From the NCBI RefSeq assembly GCF_932526225.1, contig NC_064042.1:15614251-15678250 (forward strand): 64,000 nucleotides of DNA, written 5' to 3'. Position numbers and translations under genes: made by a program. This document shows, one piece after another, positions 56,158 to 64,000 of this stretch (positions are counted from its first letter, which is position 1; every line of letters begins with the position of its first letter). Source of the stretch: Nematostella vectensis. Taxonomy: Eukaryota > Cnidaria > Anthozoa > Actiniaria > Edwardsiidae. The notes beneath the pieces were generated by a model that was not told the origin of the DNA, did not search any database, and worked only from the letters and a program-made list of their open reading frames with translations.

Positions 56158-58797
56158 GTAGGTTCGGGGCTTTGCTTTTCGCTTTTTGTTCTGTTTCCTA
56201 TAGGAATTGTAATCGGTCGTTGTTGTTTGTTGTTCCGTCTCGTTACAGTTTTTGGAGCTACTTCCTTTATCCCTTTTGAGAAGAGTGTGGCAGTGATCGA
56301 AGGAGAAACAGCAAGTCTTGTGTGGAACTATACCGTTGATGATAGGAACACTGAGTTTGGAAACAAGGCTCCTAAGTGGTTTACTTATTCCACTGGAACC
56401 AAAGAATTACTCATGTACGATAATGCCTTCGCAAGTTGGAGTTCGGTGGTAGACTGCCCTGCAAGATACATAGGTCGTATCAGCCGAAAACCAGTGGCAA
56501 CACTGGTTATTAAGAACGTCACTAAAAACGATGCAGGCAACTATAGCTGTGAAATAGAATTTAATGGCCCTGTTCTTCCCATTAAAGCCTACATTTTCCT
56601 TACTGTTGATGGTAGGTTACAACGACATTTTTAATGAGCTTATTTTTGTTTCTGTTATAGAAAAGAGTGTAAAATTTGTTATCTGTTAAAAGCTTCTATT
56701 TATTATACATAAAAGTTTTTGCATAGAATTGAAACTCTATTTTAAAAACATTGTTTACAAAATTATCTTGTACAGTATGTATGGTGCCAACCAGTGTTTG
56801 CATTGGAACTTCTTAAAAGAAGTGAAAAGAAGAGTGTTAAAGTTTTTTGGCTGTCATTGCAAAAAGTTGTGGGTTTCTTTGAACCTATTTTCTAAAGATT
56901 ACTTTTACAAGGAAACACGCTCATTCAACTATTTTGCGACTGTTTGTTGATTAAAGCAACTACTTAAAAGTTTTTGTACACCCAGGGTGGGTTTTCGCAG
57001 GCCCATACCCAGGGGGGGTCCATCCTGTGGAGATACTGCAAAGGTCAGATTTTTATCAAAGAACTCATTCCCCCCCCCCCCAGAAAATTAGAAGGCCCAC
57101 TTTTTCGCATTTGCCCCCCTCCCTCCCCCCAAGAAAAATCCTGGTTACGGGCCTGTTTAGTACTAAGAACAGTTGCCAATGTTGCTATTTCTGTTTTGGC
57201 TTGGTTGCAATATCCTGAAAATGTTCTTGCTGCTGTATATTATATGACATGATATATATATTTGCACAATATATACAGACTGCTTATATTGTAATCATTA
57301 GAATGTGTTATCACATTTCTTCTTTGGATAATTACAGTATTGCTTTTTCCTCATCTCCACCATTTCTATTGATATTGACTTATTTCTGCCATTCACAGAT
57401 CCACCAACATCACCTCCGACAAAAGACCAAACTATAGCAACAACAACAGGATCACCCCAAGGTTGGTTTGTATTGGAATAATATTGAACCCTTCCTTTGT
57501 TATAAATGTAAATGCTTGTTTAGTGCCCTGAGCTCTTTCTCAGTCTTTACAATAAAAAAAGAGGAGCTTATAGATAACAGCTCCATATACTGTCATCCCA
57601 ATTTGAAGTGATATTTGGTAATAATATTTGATTGAAGATATCTCAGGTACTAGTTTGAATAAGCTAATTGAAACAGATGTTTTTTTGTTAAAGTATTGTG
57701 CAGAAGCTTTAAACAGCAGTTACAGATATTACCGTGGTGTTTTCGAAAGAAAATAAGGAGATTGCAAATAATATATTCACAAATAATGACAGTATTTACT
57801 TGTGAAGATTAGCAATATAATTGAGTTTAGAGAGACCTCAAACATTGTCCTTTCTTTGCTTTTTTAGGTGTTACTACAACACAAGGTTGGTACAACTTTT
57901 GCATGCCACCCTCAATTTAGTATGATTAGGAAGCAGTGGATATTACTGTATACAGGGCTTCTGGAGTTACGGCCTTGTGCGGAAGCAAGTAATTTGGCTT
58001 TCTACACGTAATCTGTGTAATCCACAAATTTTTGCGTAATCCGGCGTACTTTGACTGAATTTCAAAAACAAATAAAATAAATAGACGTTCTTTGATAAAA
58101 CCCAAATGCCTAGGACTAATAATAGCTCATAATCATTTGTTTTTTGTGAAATATAGTGCACAATTCAAGAAGGTCCAGGTAGTTTTTTGCGCATTTTGGG
58201 CATAATTCAGTAAAAATGTATTGCACAATCCCGCGTAATTTAGCGCATAGTCATTGATTTTCCACATAATTTTGCAAAAAAATCCCACATAATTTTGAGG
58301 TTTTTCACGTGATTCCAGCAGCCCTGTGTACAGTATGAGATGAAAAACATGCTTCAAGAACAACCATTTCTTTCCAGTAGGCTGATTGGTTAGTTAATGC
58401 AGAATCTGTTTTTTTTTAATACATTATAAAAGCAACCATAATGTACTTCAGAATTTTACAGAATATGTATTATCCGGATTGTGTTTTCACTATTGATTGA
58501 AATACTGGTGGGTATCAAGGTTTAATTAGACTAAACTTGGTCAATATGTTTAGAGCACTTAGCAAATTTCTTTGTGTCAAAACAGCACCAAATGGGCCTG
58601 AGTCAACCCCTGCACCATCTACTGGTCTTAGCGGCGGAGCAATTGCTGGAATTGTGGTTGGGTGCCTGGTCTTTGTGGCTATAGTTGTCGGTATAATCTG
58701 GTGGAAGAAGTGCCCAAGTGGTTCGTCAAGGGGTATATCAGGTGGGCCAAAGATACAAATAGTGTTAAGAGGGGGGGATGAGGGACATCAGGGATGA
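56082..58797 (+). CDS. Receptor gene C: signal peptide, V-like Ig, Thr-rich stalk, transmembrane segment, short tail
   Basis: Five exons fit by phase (all phase 1 joins): 56082-56157, 56249-56611, 57399-57461, 57868-57885 and 58586-58797; 243 residues. The signal peptide is strong. A single V-type Ig domain, a Thr/Pro stalk and one membrane span follow. The tail is short and has no Tyr motif. The model ends at TGA 58795-58797, 20 bp before an AATAAA at 58818-58823. A weak donor near 58,741 (CAG|GTGGGC), or one seven to eight bases earlier in the codons that align with the gene A/B donor, could instead lead to further tail exons, none of which I found. Transcribed away from gene B. A recognition or decoy role is inference. 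Confidence 0.75.
56249..56611 (+). CDS. Gene C V-like Ig exon
   Basis: Acceptor CGTTACAG, donor GATG|GTAGGT, phase 1 to 1, 363 nt. V-type features: EGETASLVWNY B strand without Cys, KWFTYSTG C strand, VDCPARYIGRI turn, ATLVIKNVTKNDAGNYSC E-F region. The F-strand Cys is present but its usual B-strand partner is missing; the Cys in VDCPARY is the likely substitute. Confidence 0.85.
57000..57160. mobile_element. Small inverted-repeat element (MITE-like)
   Basis: GCAGGCCCATACCCAGGGGG at the left and CCTGGTTACGGGCCTGT at the right are inverted matches, with G-rich and C-rich centres. A similar element seems to interrupt 55,012-55,205. Lies in a gene C intron. Confidence 0.5.
57399..57461 (+). CDS. 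Gene C stalk exon 1
   Basis: Acceptor TTCACAG, donor CAAG|GTTGGT, phase 1 to 1, 63 nt. Pro/Thr-rich (DPPTSPPTKD start, then TTTG). The donor has a weak +3/+4 but recurs identically in the next exon. Confidence 0.65.
57868..57885 (+). CDS. Gene C stalk exon 2 (18 nt)
   Basis: Acceptor TTTTTAG, donor CAAG|GTTGGT, phase 1 to 1; codes VTTTQ. Same donor as the previous stalk exon, suggesting internal duplication of stalk exons. Confidence 0.55.
57951..58333. mobile_element. MITE in gene C intron
   Basis: TACAGGGCTTCTGGAGTTAC at the left and its inverse GTGATTCCAGCAGCCCTGTGTA at the right bound about 380 bp of sequence with repeated GCGTAAT/CATAATT words. The CAGGG ends recall hAT-type MITEs, but no clean 8-bp target duplication was seen. 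Confidence 0.6.
58586..58797 (+). CDS. Gene C transmembrane and tail exon
   Basis: Acceptor AAACAG, enters phase 1. A stalk (APNGPESTPAPSTG) precedes a hydrophobic span of about 21 residues (AIAGIVVGCLVFVAIVVGII), then WWKK and a Gly/Ser tail to TGA. KCPSGSS aligns in position with KRPGSS of gene A, where that gene splices, so a donor may exist here as well. Confidence 0.7.
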
Positions 58798-61700
58798 TGG
58801 CCATTCATCTTCAATCAAATAAACCATCGGTCAACTGATGAGTAGTAAGATGGTTGAATAGCGAAATGACGTTACATTCCTTGCCTCTCAGAAATCTAGG
58901 TACATGATTTAGCAATAATCTACAATTATTTTTCCAGATTAGATAGTACCAATGCTGAAGAAACAAAAAACCTTTGATAAGGTGAGAGTTAATAAAATCA
59001 AGGTGAGGATGAAATAAATGCTGAATGACACTTTGCATAGACATCTTATTGCATTGTTTTTAAATCATACATTTTGTTCTTCTCAAGCAAATATTTCCTT
59101 GACTTTATGGTCCATACTTTGCAGAATTGGTGTAAAGAACCTGGTTTTCACAGTATCACAAACCAACATTATTGATTATGCATCAAATACCTCCGAAAAA
59201 GGCAAGAATGTACTGTTAGAAATACAAAAGAAAACATTACCAAGGATGGAACTTTAAAGGTACTCTACGATCAGAGAAGGTTCACCCTGTGGTTTATATT
59301 ATCCGATTTAAGTGCTGTTCTTGTCTAGTAATACTGATCTTTACTGAAAATAATATGTAAATAGTATGCTGATGAGCTACTAAAAATTAAAGGACTTAGT
59401 ATAGCTTCAAACATTTCTGCAAATTTCGAGAGTTTTGTTCTTAGAGAACAGTTAGTTATTTATATGTGATTTTATAGAAGAAAGAACCTCAGCATAATAT
59501 CATTTGATATTCTGTTGTACTTTCCACAGCTTAAAATGGGTAAGGTAATTGATTTTTTGACATATTGATTTTTTATATTTTCTTTTCTAAACACTATTTT
59601 TGTCAAAAGAAGTCTAGTCTGAGGGTAAATTAATTAGTTAGCGGCTCAGTCAGACAATTGTTTGCTTGTTGAAAATTGTTTGCTTGTTGACAATTGCATT
59701 CAGTTCTTATATTGATTCTTGTGTGTTAGGTGATTTTATATCAAATATTGTGTAAGACTATTATAATTGGTCTATAAACTTATTATCCAAGTATGTATGT
59801 AACCAAGGTTATAGTTGTTTTGAATGTATACTGTTATTAATGGAAATGTTGCTATTGATGAAAATATTATACTGTAAGACAACAAGAGAGGAAATTATAT
59901 ATAGCTTGCTTTGGCTAGTACACCACATTGTAAATAAGGTCCATAGGTGGTGGTATTGTTGGTGGTGGTATTTATGTTTAGTTTTGATACGGCGTGGTTT
60001 GCGTTGGATAGACAATTGAACCTGCCAAAGAACAAAGTTATGTTTTGCGTTCGTTTGAAAACACACCAAACATTTATTGTTTTGCATATATTGCAGTTCT
60101 ACTCGGAATGGTTTAGACACTGTTTCGAACGCAAAGCAGGACACCGACGTTTTTACCCATTCAAAGAAATGACAATCATAACTCAAAAGTCAACAAAACC
60201 AAGTTTAACACCAGCAAACCCCAGAATCTATGGACCTTCTAGTCGCTACTTAAAATCTTGTATTCTTTATTGTAGTTTCTATCCATTAGTGATTGCTAGC
60301 TAGGATTCCGCCTGAATTGGCTGTTTGCACATACTTTTTACCCTGATACCTCGGTTGGCAAAGTTGGCTTTATCACTGTGCCTTGAAGCATAGATGTTAT
60401 GATTATATGCTGCATTATTTACCAGCAATAAAAAAACACCAACTTATTGTGTGTGTTTTGTCTTCGTTTATTGTTCTCTTTGGTTACGTAATTTTAATAC
60501 AACACTGTGTGTTTGAAATAATTGAGCTGAGACGTGGCGCTCAGACATCCCTAGAACAATGTCGGGGTCGAAGCTCATTCAAGCTGAGTGAACCCTAGCT
60601 GAAGTATGTACTTCCTGTTTTTCTGAGAGATGAAGGTTTATATGATCTTAGTAAAGAAACGTCACTTAATATTATAGCCTGAACTTCGATGCTCTTTTGA
60701 TGGCTAGAAATCCCAAGTATACTACTAAAGAATACCAGACTTTGTACTTCCCTTACAGAAGATTTCGATCATTAAACCCCAACTGACGTGACCGGAATAC
60801 AAGAATATAACTGAACAACACTTTCGATGGACAGACAATTAAATTAATCAGAGTCACCTTTTCGCATTGAAGCATAGATTTCCGCAGTGTTAAACTTGGG
60901 ATTGTTTTTTTTTTTTTTCATTTTCTCCAAGCAAAGGACAAGTCATTTCTATTTCCGTTATCTACTTCTTTCCAAGAGAATAACTTTTAATAACTCTATA
61001 ACCTCCAAAAACCTGATCAAATTCTGGCCCTAATTTTTTTTGTTAAAAGCGGGTATTCGTACCATGGGACCTGGGGATAATGCTACAGTGAGTAGGACTA
61101 TCGGGAGGGTTTGGGATAGTGATTCGGGTGTTTTTACCATGGCGTATAGGGTGGTTTACGAAGGGGATAGTGGGTAAGGGAGGTATAGACCGGGAAACAG
61201 AAAGGCTGATAAGGGGTAAGGTGTACATGCTGGTGGAGAAAGAAGAAGAAAACAAGAAAAGGTAAAAAACATGCAAATAAATGTATGATGAATGACAGTA
61301 TATAAGAAATAGGATATTTCATAGAGCTCTTTGAAAGGTTAAGCAGCCTCACGTCTGTTCTAGTACAGGGTTTATCATCAGGAGGTAAGACCAAGTACTA
61401 GTCAAATGCGATGGGGAGAATGGAAACTGGGAGCCGAGGGATGCTAGGAGAGGAGGAAAGACGGAGATACCTGGTAAGGCTCTAATACCCTTAAACGAGA
61501 ATCCGCACTGCAATATAGCCTTCTCAAAAAGGTGTCTCAAAACAATGCCTTGATAGTGTCTCGGTGCTTTCTGGACATATGAGAAGAAAAGACATCGAGG
61601 TAAAATGCGTAACAAAAAAAACGACTTTGTTATAGATAATATGCAGTCATCCATATGTAAAGGCAAGGGAATGTATTGCAGCTAGTAGCTAGTTACCTCG

Positions 61701-61969
61701 ATTTCAACAAGCGCACCACGTACAATCAAGCTGCTAAAAGCGCCGACCGTCAAAACGAAAGGTTCTCGTCATCCATCTACTTTCTAATAAGCAGCACACA
61801 CGTGGAGTCAGCCTACACTTTTGATTAAGCGCATCAGCAATCTTAAAGTCATCTGAATATTACATGAGCACCGTTGAACAGAGCACCGATGAAGTCTTTG
61901 TAAAATTTTGCTGCAACCCAATAAAAGGAGACGTTTCTGTTATACCGCGCAGTCTTACCCATTTCAAAA
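58798..61969. other. No gene recognised
   Basis: The stretch begins with AATAAA at 58,818-58,823, probable gene C polyadenylation signal. Tyr-motif tail exons were looked for on the plus strand and not found. 61,040-61,700 is purine-rich on the plus strand and resembles in composition the 39-40.6 kb segment, perhaps a related old repeat. Confidence 0.5.
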
Positions 61970-62575
61970 GGATGTGCACTTATTCAAGGGTGTGTACTTA
62001 TTTAAGTGTGTGTAGTTGTTCAAGGATGTGTACTTATTCAAGGGTGTGTACTTATTCAAGGGTGTGTAACACTTATTCAAGGGTGTGTACTTATCCAAGG
62101 GTGTGTAACACTTATCCAAGGGTGTGTAACACTTATTCAAGGGTGTGCAACACTTATTCAAGGATGTGTAACATTTATTCAAGGGTGTGTACTTATTTAA
62201 GGGTGTGTAACACTTATTCAAGGGTGTGTACTTATTCAAGGGTGTGTAACACTTATTCAAGGGTGTGTACTTATTCAATGGTATGTACTTATTCAATGTT
62301 ATGTACTTATCCAATGGTATGTACTTATTCAATGGTATGTACTAATTCAAGGGTGTGTACTTATTCAAGGGTGTGTACTTATTCAAGGGTGTGTACTTAT
62401 TCAAGGGTGTGTGCTCATTCAAGAAGGTGTTCTTTTTCAAGGGTGTGTACTTTTTCAAGGATGTGTACTTATTCAAGGGTGTGTAACACTTGTTCAAGGG
62501 TGTGTACTTATTCAAGGGTGTGTAACACTTATTCAAGGGTGTGTACTTATCCAAGGGCGTGTAACACTTATTCAA
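61970..62575. repeat. 18/21-bp minisatellite, first block
   Basis: Tandem units of GTGTGTACTTATTCAAGG (18 bp) mixed with GTGTGTAACACTTATTCAAGG (21 bp). Both lengths are multiples of three, so frames on both strands stay open and give spurious Cys/Tyr- or Asn/Lys-rich repeat ORFs. Confidence 0.95.
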
Positions 62576-62666
62576 GTTACAAAAACGTAGGAAGAAACCA
62601 CCGGACAGCCTCTATCTGCTGGTGTGCGTCTGACCTTGTGGTCTGCGTCGACAGTTGAATTATTAA

Positions 62667-62948
62667 TAAAACCTTTAAAAGAAAAAGTCGACAACAACGC
62701 AGATTTATGTTTTTTAGAACGATATTTCGGCAGGCCAATACCTGCCTTCTTCACGTTATAAATGAGTTACAATGACATGTTATAGCTATAACATGCCATT
62801 GTAACTCATTTATGACATGACATGTTATAGCTATAACATGCCATTGTAACTCATTTATAACCTGAAGAAGGCAGGTATTGGCCTGCCGAAATATCGTTCT
62901 AAAAAAACATAAATCTGCGTTGTTGTCGACTTTTTCTTTTAAAGGTTT
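62667..62948. mobile_element. Palindromic insertion in the minisatellite
   Basis: Near-perfect inverted arms: AAAACCTTTAAAAGAAAAAG ... at the left and its reverse complement ending at about 62,948. The centre has CATTGTAACTCATTTAT and its inverse plus two copies of the palindrome CATGTTATAGCTATAACATG. The arms contain CTGAAGAAGGCAGGTATTGG CCTGCCGAAA, a hairpin flanked by CTGANGA and GAAA. A non-repeat stretch at 62,576-62,666 precedes it. Confidence 0.75.
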
Positions 62949-64000
62949 TACTTATTCAAGGGTGTATAACACTTATTCAAGGGTGTGTAACACTTATTCA
63001 AGGGTGTGTACTTATTCAAGGGTGTGTACTTATTCAAGGGTGTGTAACACTTATTCAAGGGTGTGTACATATTCAATGGTATGTACTTATTCAATGTTAT
63101 GTACTTATTCAATGGTATGTACTTATTCAATGGTATGTACTAATTCAAGGGTGTGTACTTATTTAAGGGTGTGTACTTATTCAAAGGTGTGTACTTATTC
63201 AAGGGTGTGTGCTCATTCAAGGGTGTGTACTTTTTCAAGGATGTGTACTTATTCATTGGTGTGTACTTTTTCAATAGTATGTACTTATTCAAGGGTGTGT
63301 ACTTATTTAAGGGTGTGTACTTATTCAAGGGTGTGTACTTATTCAAAGGTGTGTACTTATTCAAGGGTGTGTACTTATTTAAGGGTGTGTAACACTTATT
63401 CAATGGTGTATAACACTTATTCAAGGGTGTGTACTTATTCAATGGTTTTTTCTTATTCAAGGGTGTGTACTTATTCAATGGTATGTACTAATTCAAGGGT
63501 GTGTACTTATTTAAGGGTGTGTACTTATTCAAAGGTGTGTACTTATTCAAGGGTGTGTGCTCATTCAAGGGTGTGTACTTTTTCAAGGATGTGTACTTAT
63601 TCATTGGTGTGTACTTTTTCAATAGTATGTACTTATTCAAGGGTGTGTACTTATTTAAGGGTGTGTACTTATTCAAGGGTGTGTACTTATTCAAAGGTGT
63701 GTACTTATTCAAGGGTGTGTACTTATTTAAGGGTGTGTAACACTTATTCAATGGTGTATAACACTTATTCAAGGGTGTGTACTTATTCAATGGTTTTTTT
63801 CTTATTCAAGGGTGTGTACTTATTTAAGGGTGTGTACTTATTCAAAGGTGTGTACTTATTCAAGGGTGTGTGCTCATTCAAGGGTGTGTACTTATTCAAG
63901 GGAGTGTACTTATTCAATGGTATGTACTTATTTAAGGGTGTGTACTTATTCAAGGGTGTGTAACACTTATTCAAGGGTGTATACTTATTCAAAGGTGTGT
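62949..64000. repeat. 18/21-bp minisatellite, second block (runs off the window)
   Basis: Continuation of the same units. A 348-bp higher-order block repeats (about 63,130-63,470 and 63,478-63,820), shown by identical variant strings such as the Lys-to-other changes around GTGTACTTTTTCAATAGTAT. Both blocks were probably one array before the palindromic element inserted. Confidence 0.93.

Noticed and set aside
59947-60303. 118-codon plus-strand ORF downstream of gene C
   Set aside because: No recognisable domain, no ITIM-type motif and no splice sites that match gene C phases.
61864-63992. Cys/Tyr-rich and Asn/Lys-rich repeat proteins
   Set aside because: Frames arise from 18- and 21-bp tandem units on both strands; no real gene signal.

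Overview
The window looks like nuclear DNA of a metazoan, most likely a cnidarian and probably an anthozoan. The reasons are phase-1 split immunoglobulin (Ig)/fibronectin-III (Fn3) genes with GT-AG introns, a Polinton/Maverick, a BEL/Pao retrotransposon, tRNA-derived SINE-like sequence and very large minisatellites. The species is an inference; no rRNA, mitochondrial or other diagnostic gene is present.

Layout. 1-~7,320: right-hand part of a Polinton/Maverick, with packaging ATPase, a capsid protein interrupted by one in-frame stop, an integrase, a protein-primed DNA polymerase B lacking a usable ATG, a small SAP/Rho-N-like ORF, and a terminal region with 15-bp repeats. 8,216-13,424 (minus): exons of receptor 'gene A' (one I-set Ig, Pro/Thr stalk, transmembrane segment, ITIM/ITAM-like tail), with a 42-bp minisatellite in its first intron and no visible 5' end. 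15,060-50,995 (minus): 'gene B', a 12-exon receptor whose phases fit throughout (predicted 865 aa: signal peptide, V-like Ig, four I-set Ig, two Fn3, transmembrane segment, tyrosine-motif tail). Its introns hold a 13.4-kb array of a 29-bp unit, a 55-bp array, three 80-bp repeats, a 23-bp array built from its own 5' splice site, and a BEL element with identical LTRs but no integrase core. 50,941-56,157: a head-to-head intergenic region containing an inverted duplication of the gene B 5' flank and, between its copies, a 1.9-kb foldback transposon flanked by a TGTAA duplication. 56,082-58,797 (plus): 'gene C', a compact receptor (signal peptide, V-like Ig, Thr-rich stalk, transmembrane segment, short tail; predicted 243 aa). 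58.8-61.9 kb: no recognisable gene. 61.97-64.0 kb: an 18/21-bp minisatellite interrupted by a palindromic insertion.

How the genes relate. Genes A and B have the same intron phases around the membrane and tail (transmembrane exon ending phase 1, microexon ending phase 2, first tail exon ending phase 0, last exon) and similar tyrosine motifs, so they are paralogues or alternative 3' modules of one locus. Gene C shares a V-like domain type and a stalk/transmembrane plan with them but is transcribed in the opposite direction. The cluster resembles the inhibitory/activating Ig receptor families known from invertebrate immunity and allorecognition; that role is inferred from architecture only.

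All exon models come from reading splice consensus and phase by eye, with no transcript evidence. The lengths of the long arrays depend on the assembly being correct.
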